Assembly (NCBI GenBank): GCA_041391505.1 | Contig: JAWKNW010000001.1 | Location: 62,001 to 126,000 of the forward strand | Source of the DNA: Rhodothermales bacterium | Lineage (GTDB): Bacteria; Bacteroidota; Rhodothermia; Rhodothermales; JAHQVL01 | DNA: 64,000 bases | Direction of reading: 5' to 3' | Shown here: positions 34,666 through 43,041 of the stretch, piece by piece | Numbering within the stretch: position 1 is the first letter of the stretch | Layout of the letters: each line of letters begins with the position of its first letter | The notes under the pieces: generated by a model | Told to the model about the DNA's origin: nothing | Seen by the model: the letters and a program-made list of their open reading frames with translations, nothing else | The model's database searches: none | Translations under genes and position numbers: made by a program

Positions 34666-37158
34666 TCAAAACAACCTCGCGGCGCCGAGACCGACGGTGA
34701 AGCCCGGCTTGTCGATCCGGAACGCGGCGTCGAGCCTGAAGAGTGAAAAAAGACCGCTGAGGGAGACGCCTACTTCGTGAATCTGGTTGGCCCCATACAT
34801 CGGGCCGTAGGCCTGCGCGGCACGTCCGTCCGGATCCCATGTTTTTCCATGGCCTCCGAAGACGATGACGCCGTAGCCCTTCTGCGCGACGCGGTGCCAG
34901 CCCAGCATCTCGAAGAAGAACGTCCGGAAGTTATGCTCCCATAATAGCGCAAGGCCGGCCTGCGCGGTGTAGGGCCGGCCCGGCAAGGTCTTGAACCGCC
35001 CGTAGGGCGAGACGACGCCCATGCGCGAGTCGAGCGAACCGAAAGACCAGAGCGGCGCATCGCCGGCGGTGGCGAAGGCGACGGTCCGCAGGTGGAGCTG
35101 ATTCGAGAGGATGCGCCGCTGGAAGAGTGTCGGAATCTGCCATTCGGCATCGAGCCAGTACCGCGTGAAACCGATACCGCTATCCAGGAAGCCCTCCTGG
35201 CTCCATTCGGCGCCGAGTTCGACGAATCGCCGGCCGGTGACGCCGAAGGTCTGATCGGTATCGCCGTATTTCACCGATGCCCAGAGCGAAGACCGGTTGC
35301 CTCCGGTCCGCCGGCCGGCGGGGTCGTCATCCACAGCGACGACGCCGGGATTGGGGGGCTGTATGCGATCGTTGCCGAAGAGGTTGTAGTCGGTCACCGT
35401 CGGCAGGCTTTCGATCGCTTTGGAAGTAAGCCCGGCCGTCAGCAGGAGCCGCCGGCGCGTAGGCCGCACGTGGGCTGCGATGTCGATCCCCTCGCTCAAA
35501 TAGTAGTCGTAATAATCGTAGCCCCCCATCAGCATGATCAGCCCGTTCGCCGTCAGCGCCAGGGGCGCCCCGCCCTGGACGGAGGCGACGCCCTTCGCAA
35601 CGTCGACATCGATGCCGGCGCGCCCCTTGGCCAGGCCGATGCCGGCGTTATAGCTCAGCAGTCCCTTGTCCGGCCCGGTCGCGTAGCCCGCGCCGCCTCG
35701 CAGCGTGAACACACTGCCCCAGGTGCGCGAGGCCTTCAGGCCGCCGTAGAGCTCCTCGACGCGGTTGTAGTGCAGGGCCGGCGTGAACGCGATCCCGAGA
35801 CCCTTTCGTCCGGTGCCGGCGTCCTTCCCTTCGTCCTCGTCGTCGTCCATATCGACAAACCGCGCCATGGCGCCCGTAGGCTTGAACGCCTTTTCCATGG
35901 TCATCGTGCTGTCGATCGATTCGTAGGCGGCGGCTTCGGCGCGCGTCAGGGGGACGATCCAGGTGTCGAGCGCGGTGGTGTCTGCGGGGACGTTGTCCGA
36001 ACCGCCCGTGTCGGCCGTCACCTTCACGACGCCGAGGTCGACGAGGTTGGCGGACTGGACGGACGCCGAATCGACCACCATCTCATCCTTCTTCTCGTAC
36101 AGCGAATCGGGCAGCGGCACATTGGTGGCGTAGTTGGTCAGCCGCGTCACCTGGTTGATCTCGATGGCCGGGAACGAGAGCAACCGCATGAGGGATATCT
36201 CAATCGACATCCGCGCGCGCAAGTCCACCGGCAGCCAGAAGGCCCCATCGAAATCCGCAAACTGCTGCTCGTAGGCGATCCGGAACTCCTGGATGGGCGG
36301 CGGAAACAGAAAGGACTCATTGGGCACGAGAGCGACGTCGAGCATGGCGAAGGCGCCGTCGAGCACCGAGAGGCGGCCGACGAATGCCGTCTTGAACCGG
36401 TTCTTCGGTTCGACCTTGATATCGAACACCGTATCTTCGCCCTGCCGCCAGGTGCCGGTGAGCGTGAAGTCGTAGTGCTTGAGCGCGTCCGGATGGGTGA
36501 CGCCGACAAAATTGTAGCCGGCGATGTCGATGTTGTCATCGTAAAAATTGGCCATGAACCGGGCCGCCGGCAGGTACTGATCGACATCCAGGTTGTTGGT
36601 ACGCCGGTTCGCGAGCACCACCTCCCGCATCCCCTGCTCCCGGCTCCAGAACGCCCGGGTCGCCGATTCCATGATCGAGACGATGCCCGTATCGTTTTGC
36701 ATCGTGAAGCGGTTATAGGCATCCGCCTGATAGGTGTCGAGCGCGGCGCGCCAGGTCTGTTTCCGCCGGATCACCTCCCGCATGATGCGAACGGCCGGAT
36801 CCTCTCCCGAGACCACGACCTCCTCGAGCATATAGACCATGGGCTTGAGGGCGAGGCGGATGCCTTCCGTCTGTTCGACCCGCGCTTTCGCCGGCGCATA
36901 CCCGATAAACCGCGCCACGAGCTCCGCCGGCAGGCTGTCCACTTCGATAGCGAATTGCCCCTCCGCGTTGCTGATCGTTCCCCGCAGCGTTCCATCTACC
37001 TGGATGCTGGCTGCGGGCAGCGTTTCCCCGGTCGTGGCATCGACCACCACCCCGCGTACGATCTGCTGCGCCTGCCCCCGGGCACACCGCGGGGACACCC
37101 CGAATAAGGCCACCGGGAGGAGGAAAAAGAGAATATGGCAGGATTTTCGAAAGCTCAT
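34666..37158 (-). CDS. DUF5686-family outer-membrane protein with carboxypeptidase-like regulatory domain (paralogue 2)
   Basis: 830 residues. The signal peptide ends ARGQAQ. The regulatory-like domain IVRGVVVDATTGETLPAASI is next, then LEEVVVSGEDPAVRIMREVI and DTYQADAYNRFTMQND, the DUF5686 signature. The barrel-like C-terminal half ends in FTVGLGAARLF. It is longer than its neighbour by an acidic loop (DMDDDEDEGKD). ATG 37158 opens the transcription unit. It is probably co-transcribed with paralogue 1, although 173 bases of repeat sequence lie between them. Confidence 0.85.
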   Translation of the reverse strand: MSFRKSCHILFFLLPVALFGVSPRCARGQAQQIVRGVVVDATTGETLPAASIQVDGTLRGTISNAEGQFAIEVDSLPAELVARFIGYAPAKARVEQTEGIRLALKPMVYMLEEVVVSGEDPAVRIMREVIRRKQTWRAALDTYQADAYNRFTMQNDTGIVSIMESATRAFWSREQGMREVVLANRRTNNLDVDQYLPAARFMANFYDDNIDIAGYNFVGVTHPDALKHYDFTLTGTWRQGEDTVFDIKVEPKNRFKTAFVGRLSVLDGAFAMLDVALVPNESFLFPPPIQEFRIAYEQQFADFDGAFWLPVDLRARMSIEISLMRLLSFPAIEINQVTRLTNYATNVPLPDSLYEKKDEMVVDSASVQSANLVDLGVVKVTADTGGSDNVPADTTALDTWIVPLTRAEAAAYESIDSTMTMEKAFKPTGAMARFVDMDDDEDEGKDAGTGRKGLGIAFTPALHYNRVEELYGGLKASRTWGSVFTLRGGAGYATGPDKGLLSYNAGIGLAKGRAGIDVDVAKGVASVQGGAPLALTANGLIMLMGGYDYYDYYLSEGIDIAAHVRPTRRRLLLTAGLTSKAIESLPTVTDYNLFGNDRIQPPNPGVVAVDDDPAGRRTGGNRSSLWASVKYGDTDQTFGVTGRRFVELGAEWSQEGFLDSGIGFTRYWLDAEWQIPTLFQRRILSNQLHLRTVAFATAGDAPLWSFGSLDSRMGVVSPYGRFKTLPGRPYTAQAGLALLWEHNFRTFFFEMLGWHRVAQKGYGVIVFGGHGKTWDPDGRAAQAYGPMYGANQIHEVGVSLSGLFSLFRLDAAFRIDKPGFTVGLGAARLF

Positions 37159-37316
37159 CGGACGTCCCGTTTCGGAGCGGGGTGCGACGGCGTCGCACCG
37201 GAAGGTGGAAAAATTTATGTCGGCCAGCCGGCTTTTTTCACCGAACTTTTCAAAAGCTTCATAGTCTGCTTAGTACATCTACGGATTACTTCCCGGCACC
37301 GCCATTCTGCAGAGTC

Positions 37317-37853
37317 ATGCCGCACTGGTACGAGGTCTTCGATAACGACAGGGTGCAACTGCTCACCCGTAAGCAAGCCACCAAACTGGTTCGCATTCTT
37401 GTCGCGGCCTTTGTCGTCACCAGTGCGACCATCGTGATCGGTTTTAACTATAAACCGCTCTTCCCGCTCATTATTGTTTCGGTGCTCGTCGTCTGGTTCG
37501 TCGCCTTCTGGTGGATCACCTCGCGGCTCCGTCTGCTGCGCCGCGTCGTCTGGTGCGTGAAGATATCCGATCGTAAAGTGGAGGCGTACGATTACACCCG
37601 CAAAAAGATTACGCTGGACTGGACCGAGGTCCAGCGCGTCGAGATCACCCGTGACGGCCTGGTGATGGCCGGCCCCGATTTTTGCGCCTTCGAGATTCCC
37701 CAGCTCTTTACGGATTTCGCGGCGCTGAGCCACCGCATCATCTACTGCGCTGAACTGTACGATGTGCCGGTGTTTGTCGACGGCCAATCCTGGCAGTCCA
37801 TCGACGTCTACGAACTCTACCCCTTCCTGGCGGAAGGGACCTCGTCGGAATAG
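37317..37853 (+). CDS. Small two-helix membrane protein, unrecognised
   Basis: 178 residues. Two close membrane helices (about 27-43 and 48-67, PLFPLIIVSVLVVWFVAFWW) are followed by a soluble part of about 110 residues with a beta-rich PH-like look: KISDRKVEAYDYTRKKITLD, WTEVQRVEITRDG. This recalls bacterial PH/DUF304-type membrane-anchored domains, but the match is only by eye. The frame is open upstream to 37182; the ATG at 37317 is the first that keeps the tidy helix hairpin. No function is assigned. Convergent with the TPR lipoprotein gene. Confidence 0.65.
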   Translation: MPHWYEVFDNDRVQLLTRKQATKLVRILVAAFVVTSATIVIGFNYKPLFPLIIVSVLVVWFVAFWWITSRLRLLRRVVWCVKISDRKVEAYDYTRKKITLDWTEVQRVEITRDGLVMAGPDFCAFEIPQLFTDFAALSHRIIYCAELYDVPVFVDGQSWQSIDVYELYPFLAEGTSSE

Positions 37854-37902
37854 ACGCCTCCCGCTTCAGGCCGCTCCGATCGGCGTATACCCATCCGGCC
37901 GC

Positions 37903-39486
37903 TCAGTCCGCATCCGCCCAGATCCACGCCCGGTTATACCGATCCAGCGCGATGCGCGCCGGAGCGTCCCGTTGCTGCGCCATCAGGCTTCGGTACAATC
38001 CCCACAGCGACCGTCCGTTTTCGGGATACACGACCAGATCCTCCTCGAAGACGCGTTCCGCGCGTGCGGGATCGCCGGCTTCCAGCCAGACCTCCCCCAG
38101 AACCTGGCGCGCCGGCCGATACAACGGCGCGATAAAATCCGGCGCCTGCTCCTCCTGGATCGCCACGGCTTCATCGAGTAGCGCCGCCGCCACGTCGTAT
38201 TCCCCACGCCCGGCCGCGCGGACGCCCGCAAGCAGGCGATGCAACAAGCGCGGCGCATCGCCGGCCGACTCCCCCTCCTCCGCCGCGCCGGCCAGCCACG
38301 CCTCGGCCTGCCCGGCGCGTTCGTTCAATCCCAGATGGTGGGCGGCCATGCCCTGCGTGAATTCCCAGATCGTCCGTTCGTACCGAAAGCGTTCAGGCGG
38401 CGCGGGCTGGCGATAAAGCCGGTCCCACTCCCCGAACCACGCCAGGGTGAGCACAGGCAATGAACGGACATGCTGCCACCGATCATGACCCGGCTCGGCG
38501 AGCGAGTCGCCGGCGGCATGCGCCAGGTGCCGGGCTACCGCGATCGCGTCCGCGCTTCGCCCCTCGAACAGGAGTGCCGACCATAACACCTCGCCATAGT
38601 GCCACGTGTCGTAGCCGGCCTCGGAGGGACAGGCGGCCGTGTCCGCGTGCGCTTCGGCCCAGACGCCGTCGAGCAGCCGGGTGACGTCATGATACCGGCC
38701 CGTGCGCATGAAGATATGCGCCGGCAGCCGGCGGAGTCCGAGCGGTTCGGGCGGGTTTTCGGCCATCCGTTCGGCGACCGGGAGGGCGAGTTCGGGGAGC
38801 CGGCGTTCCAGCGCCAGCAGGTACAGAAACTGCGCGCCCGGATGCTCCGGGTGCCGGGTTAGTACGTTTTCGAGGCGGCCCAGCGCCTCCACGGTGGCTT
38901 CGGCCGGCTGGCCGTCGTCCCGCCACAGCCGCCAGCCGGCATCCCGCATCAGCCCTTCGGCATACAGCGTCGCGGCGTCGGGATCGTCGGGTGCGCGGTA
39001 GAGCAGCGGCAGCATGTCGACAGCCTTCCAGGCAAAGGGATCGCCGTCGGCCCCGGCGCTGTCCGCCGCCGTCCAGCCGAACGCCTCGATGAAGGCCTGC
39101 TCGCGTTCGCCGGCCAGCGTGCCGTACCGGCGCGCGGAGAGCAGCAAGGAGGCGGCTTCGCCGGCTTCCATGCCGGCATCGGCATACCAGTTCGGACGGG
39201 CGGCATATACGAGGCCCCAGTAACACAGCGCGCAGGTCGAGTCGAGACGCAGCGCCTTGCCGAAAAGATGCGCCGCCGTCCCGCGTTCGTACGCGAACGC
39301 ATGGGCAAGCCCCCGGTCGAACAGCCGTTGAACGCGCTGATCCGGCGTCGTAATCGCGAATTCGTAGGATGCCCGGTCGGAGTCCGATGCATCGGGCTCG
39401 GCCTGTTTTCCCGCGGTGCAGCCGGCGGCGAATGCGACCGCCGCGCACAGGGCCGCGACGGCATAGACATGGCTCATCATAAACAT
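37903..39486 (-). CDS. TPR-repeat lipoprotein
   Basis: 527 residues. The signal ends AFAAGC (lipobox) just after the start; ATGs at 39486, 39480 and 39477 are all possible. The body is alpha-helical with tetratricopeptide-like pairs: RVQRLFDRGLAHAFAYERGT, AAHLFGKALRLDSTCALCYWG, ALGRLENVLTRHPEHPGAQF and a final AERVFEEDLVVYPENGRSLW. This matches TPR lipoproteins seen next to metabolic or cell-surface genes, whose partners are unknown. The conserved CALCYWG cysteine pair in the second repeat is also found in related proteins I recall. Confidence 0.78.
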   Translation of the reverse strand: MFMMSHVYAVAALCAAVAFAAGCTAGKQAEPDASDSDRASYEFAITTPDQRVQRLFDRGLAHAFAYERGTAAHLFGKALRLDSTCALCYWGLVYAARPNWYADAGMEAGEAASLLLSARRYGTLAGEREQAFIEAFGWTAADSAGADGDPFAWKAVDMLPLLYRAPDDPDAATLYAEGLMRDAGWRLWRDDGQPAEATVEALGRLENVLTRHPEHPGAQFLYLLALERRLPELALPVAERMAENPPEPLGLRRLPAHIFMRTGRYHDVTRLLDGVWAEAHADTAACPSEAGYDTWHYGEVLWSALLFEGRSADAIAVARHLAHAAGDSLAEPGHDRWQHVRSLPVLTLAWFGEWDRLYRQPAPPERFRYERTIWEFTQGMAAHHLGLNERAGQAEAWLAGAAEEGESAGDAPRLLHRLLAGVRAAGRGEYDVAAALLDEAVAIQEEQAPDFIAPLYRPARQVLGEVWLEAGDPARAERVFEEDLVVYPENGRSLWGLYRSLMAQQRDAPARIALDRYNRAWIWADAD

Positions 39487-39527
39487 GGATCGATCTCGAC
39501 GTGTGCGGAGAGCCGGACAAGACATAT

Positions 39528-39571
39528 GCCAAGAAAACAGAGAAGGGCGGCCGAATCGCTCCGGCCGCCCT
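39528..39571 (-). terminator. Candidate intrinsic terminator of the actin-bactofilin unit
   Basis: AGGGCGGCCG (39544-39553) pairs with CGGCCGCCCT (39562-39571) around an eight-base loop. On the minus strand it is followed by TCTCTGTTTTCTT. It lies about 105 bases downstream of the bactofilin stop and just upstream of the TPR lipoprotein start. Confidence 0.65.
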
Positions 39572-39677
39572 CTCAGGGTCAGCAAAAAATTCAGTCGGAC
39601 CGCCTGTCAGACGCGACGGCTACGCAATCCCGCCCTACCGCACCGTTTCGATGCCGCGCGTGCGGGTGCAAGATCCG

Positions 39678-40262
39678 TTACCAGAACCGGCCGCGGGCGG
39701 CTTCGTCGCTGTCGTCGGGCAGCACCTTTTCGGCCGGGTTGCTGTCCACGATGCGGACGCCGCTTTTCCAGACCGGCTTCATCTTCGCCATCGGATTGCC
39801 CACGTCGCCCATCACGACGAGCTCCGCTTCGGCGCTGTTTTCACGGTGAAACGTCTGCAGGCCGACTTCCTCGTACTCCTCCTCTTCCGCGCTGTCGCCC
39901 GACGGCTCGCCGCCACCGACCTTGATGGTCATCTCACCGGATGCCCCTTTTTCGGTGACCAGATCCCGCGCGATGATGGACCCGTAGACCCGGGCGCTAT
40001 CCTTCAGGATCAGGGTTTCGTGGACCTCGATGTCGCCGTGCACTTCGCCGGCGACGACCAGGTTGGTCGCCTGGATGCGGCCGCAAACCTTGCCGCTCTT
40101 CGAGATGATGGCGCGGCCGTCCACTTCCAGATCCGATTCCACGTCGCCGTCGATCCGCACATCATGGCAAAGCTTGAGATTGCCGCCAACGAAGCGGGCG
40201 CTCGTCCCGAGCAGGGAGACCATCTCTATATTGGGCTCTTTCGTAGCCTTTTTCCACATCAT
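39678..40262 (-). CDS. Bactofilin (polymer-forming cytoskeletal protein)
   Basis: 194 residues. The central bactofilin domain (about 20-110) shows the repeating beta-helix pattern: LGTSARFVGGNLKLCHDVRI, DGDVESDLEVDGRAIISKSG, KVCGRIQATNLVVAGEVHGD and IEVHETLILKDSARVYGSII. Bactofilins form non-nucleotide filaments that position cell-wall or other machines. The C-terminal 80 residues are acidic and low in complexity (EEEEYEEVG), longer than usual. It is the downstream partner of the actin-like gene, 83 bases away on the same strand. Confidence 0.92.
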   Translation of the reverse strand: MMWKKATKEPNIEMVSLLGTSARFVGGNLKLCHDVRIDGDVESDLEVDGRAIISKSGKVCGRIQATNLVVAGEVHGDIEVHETLILKDSARVYGSIIARDLVTEKGASGEMTIKVGGGEPSGDSAEEEEYEEVGLQTFHRENSAEAELVVMGDVGNPMAKMKPVWKSGVRIVDSNPAEKVLPDDSDEAARGRFW

Positions 40263-40345
40263 GGTTACTGCCTATCGAAATGTGATGAGTTTCAAGTGTG
40301 CTTCTGTGATGTGCATGAGCATAGTGTGGCCGGGTGCGTATCCGA

Positions 40346-41380
40346 TCAGGATGCGACTTCGAGCAGGTTGGCCCCGATGACGGAGACCGCCGTGTTCGCG
40401 TTGCCGATGTCGAGGCCCACGGCGGTAGATCCGTCGCCGTTCGCGAGATGTTTGGACCGGAGGCAATACCCCTGGCTGGCCAGCGTCACCGGATTGTCGA
40501 CGACCTGCATGTCGAGGATATCGGCGAATTCTTTCCGGAAACAATCGATGAGGTCTTCATACATCGCTCCGCCGCCGGCGAACATCAGTTTGTTCGTCTT
40601 CGCGAAATCGTTGTCGGTCCATTTATTCCGGAGCAGCGGCGAAATCACGTTCTGGTAGTAGCGTTTCAGGGCGCGCTTGCGCGTTTCGCGGATATCGACC
40701 CGCTGGCGATTCAGCGTGATCGTGCCGTCCTGGAATGCGATGTCGAACTGATGCTCCGTCCGCATGCCGAGGTAATAGGCCTCGCTGAGTTCCTGCATGG
40801 CCAGCTCGACGGCATACCGGATGCCGGGCGCGCTCACCATCGTACGCTGGACGACGCCTTCCTCGTTGCTCAGGCAGGCCTCGAAGGTGCCGTAGCCGAG
40901 GCTGATCATGAAGAAGTTGCCCCGCTGGCGCATCTCGCCGAGGCGGACGCCCATGATATGCCCGATGATTTCGGGCACGACATCGACGCCGGCGATTTCA
41001 ATGTTCATGTTTTCGCGATCGCCGCCGCCGTACGTGCAGGTGTCGTAATTGACCTTCTGCGCGTTGCCGATAAACTCGGCCACGTGCTGGCGATTCACAT
41101 GAAAGGTCGACTGCGGGAAGCCCAGCGTGAGCGTGATCGGCGAGGAGCCCATCGTGGCCGCGAGGAGCAGACCGCTCTTGAGCAGCAACCGGTAGTCGAG
41201 ATCGAGGGGCGAGCTGTTGATCAGCCGCTGAGGCGCCACCCCTTCCGTCATCGCGAGGTGACCGATGATGTACCCCGATCCATTTTCGTAAATCTTGAGC
41301 CCGCGAAGGAGGTCGTGCGATACGCTCCGCAACTCGCTGTTGTGGCTCTCGACGACGCTGGGGAACATGACCGTTCTCAT
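40346..41380 (-). CDS. Actin-like ATPase with apparently circularly permuted phosphate-1 motif
   Basis: 344 residues. It resembles ParM/Ta0583-type actins from the post-phosphate-1 region onward: TLTLGFPQSTF at 83-93 and VDVVPEIIGHIMG at 132-144. A phosphate-2-like ISLGYGTFEA is at 159-168, where the usual catalytic Asp is Ser160. APGIRYA is at 184-190 and the adenosine-binding LMFAGGGAMYEDLI at 265-278. PVTLASQGYCLRSK closes the normal fold. The phosphate-1 motif, expected at the N-terminus, follows instead at the C-terminus (VGLDIGNANTAVSVIG, 321-336). No such motif is encoded upstream: the frame has a TAA at 41411-41413 only ten codons before the ATG. Natural permutation is the simplest reading. 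Its bactofilin neighbour suggests a cytoskeletal role. ATP use is plausible but not shown. Confidence 0.75.
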   Translation of the reverse strand: MRTVMFPSVVESHNSELRSVSHDLLRGLKIYENGSGYIIGHLAMTEGVAPQRLINSSPLDLDYRLLLKSGLLLAATMGSSPITLTLGFPQSTFHVNRQHVAEFIGNAQKVNYDTCTYGGGDRENMNIEIAGVDVVPEIIGHIMGVRLGEMRQRGNFFMISLGYGTFEACLSNEEGVVQRTMVSAPGIRYAVELAMQELSEAYYLGMRTEHQFDIAFQDGTITLNRQRVDIRETRKRALKRYYQNVISPLLRNKWTDNDFAKTNKLMFAGGGAMYEDLIDCFRKEFADILDMQVVDNPVTLASQGYCLRSKHLANGDGSTAVGLDIGNANTAVSVIGANLLEVAS

Positions 41381-41688
41381 GAATATGACCTTCCCTGAAA
41401 GTGTGTTTGATTAGGACGATGCCGCCGATTTCAAAGAATATGCCACAGGAAAGGATGGCCGCGCCCGGAGGCCGCCGCGGGCCGTCCGATTCGCGCTCCA
41501 GGAGCGCAGGTTGACCGGCCGCCATTCGCCGGCGCAGGAACCGATTTAGCCCGAATCGCGGGCCAGGACGACGTTTTCGGAGGCCGGCTTCGCCCGGGAA
41601 ATGATTTTGACGCCGGCAGGCGGGCGGGCCGGCCGGCGGCGTCGAAGCACGTCCCGCACCGGCATCGCGGGACGGAAAATCCCCCCCT
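41381..41688. other. 308-bp intergenic region upstream of the actin-bactofilin unit
   Basis: GC-rich and without a credible gene. It must contain the promoter for the minus-strand cytoskeletal unit and the 3' end of the patatin gene (stop 41689). The last 60 bases before the ATG at 41380 are AT-richer (CTTTGAAAT, TAATCAAACAC on the minus strand) but I cannot fix a promoter. A C+G inverted stretch near 41620-41645 (GCGGGCCGGCCGGCGGCG) may be a terminator without T-tract. Confidence 0.4.
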
Positions 41689-42912
41689 TCACGCGGAAGG
41701 ATTCGCAGCCTGGGCCGCCAGGCTCGACGCCAGGAAGCGTTCGATCTCGTCCCGCTGTTTGCCGCCGTCGGCGTACCCGATCTCGATGAGGCGCTCCATG
41801 TAGCCCCGCTCGAAGAGCACCATGCTCATCCAGTCGGCGCTCTTCGTCCGTTCCGACCCGAGCCCCCGCGTCATCAGCCGGAACGCGCCGGAGAAGTGCG
41901 GGCGGTATTCGCCGGCGAGTTTCCCTATATCCAGGGAGGGTCGCAGCATGAGGAGATTGATCGGACGCAGGCCGCGCCGGTGTCTGGGCGGCAGATGGGC
42001 AATCAACTCGTTCACGCGCTGCAGCATCAGGGCGTCCTGGTCCAGCACATCCAGAAAGATCGCATTCATCAGGATGCCGATGACCTGGGCCGCCGGCGGG
42101 TATCCCACGATCGAGGGCTGATCGGCCTCGACCCGCGAGCGGTCGTACCGGGTGGAGATGACCATGACATGATCGGCGCCCATGTTCAGCGCCGGCGAGA
42201 GCGGCATCGTCATCCGCACGCCCCCGTCGCCGTACCACGCGCCGCCGATATACACCGCCGGAAAGATGAGCGGCAGCGCCGCCGACGCCATGATGTGATC
42301 GATCGTCGTTTCGGTGTGGATGCCGATCCGGTTCGGCCGCACCCAGCGTTCCACGGAGCTTCCGTTTACAAAGGTCGTGGTCTGCCCGGTCATGTAGTTC
42401 GTGGCGGTCACCGCGAACGCATAGAGCCGGCCGCGGGCGATGTTCTCCTGGACCCCCGTCAGGCGGCCGTCTGTCGTTTCGAGCTTCGTCGCCAGGTAGT
42501 CGCGCAGCGGCGACGGGTCGAGCAGGCCGCGTTTGCCGGACATGTCGAAATCCGCATTCTCTCCGTTGGAATCCGTATCCACGGTGCTCATCATGCGCCG
42601 GATGAAACTCACGGTGGATTCAGGCCGGATGACCCGGTCGTGCGCGAGGTCGACCCAGCAGCCGAGCAGGCCCTCCGCCGCTTCCTGGAAGCTCCCGGTA
42701 TGATTGGCGAGGTACCCTGTGTTGATCGCGCCGGCCGATATGCCGGTCATGATCTGGAACCGGGTTTCGGGAAAGGTCTCGGCGATGTACTTTAGGACCC
42801 CCGCCTGATAGGCACCGCGTGCGCCGCCCCCGCTCAGGACGAGCGCGAGACGCTTGGGGCGATGCGACGGGATGATAAGCTCCCGGATCTTTTGGTACGT
42901 CTGCTTGATCAC
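41689..42912 (-). CDS. Patatin-like phospholipase
   Basis: 407 residues. Lipid acyl hydrolase of the patatin family with a Ser-Asp dyad. The oxyanion motif LVLSGGGARGAYQAG lies at residues 25-38, the nucleophile elbow GISAG at 57-61 (Ser59), and the Asp in WYGDGGVRMTMPLSPA at 229. The C-terminal part after about residue 310 is helical and of no recognised type. No signal peptide is seen, so it is probably cytoplasmic or peripheral to the membrane. Divergent from the DprA-like gene, with 129 bases between the starts. Confidence 0.9.
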   Translation of the reverse strand: MIKQTYQKIRELIIPSHRPKRLALVLSGGGARGAYQAGVLKYIAETFPETRFQIMTGISAGAINTGYLANHTGSFQEAAEGLLGCWVDLAHDRVIRPESTVSFIRRMMSTVDTDSNGENADFDMSGKRGLLDPSPLRDYLATKLETTDGRLTGVQENIARGRLYAFAVTATNYMTGQTTTFVNGSSVERWVRPNRIGIHTETTIDHIMASAALPLIFPAVYIGGAWYGDGGVRMTMPLSPALNMGADHVMVISTRYDRSRVEADQPSIVGYPPAAQVIGILMNAIFLDVLDQDALMLQRVNELIAHLPPRHRRGLRPINLLMLRPSLDIGKLAGEYRPHFSGAFRLMTRGLGSERTKSADWMSMVLFERGYMERLIEIGYADGGKQRDEIERFLASSLAAQAANPSA

Positions 42913-43041
42913 ACGGTCTGGTAGGCTTACGGGACGGCCACGCGGCGCGGCACACGCGGTTTCGGCCCAAAATAACCATCGGGCTCCGACAACCTCAATG
43001 TTTCTTTATCGTTCGATCGACCCGCTCATCCGTTACGCGAA

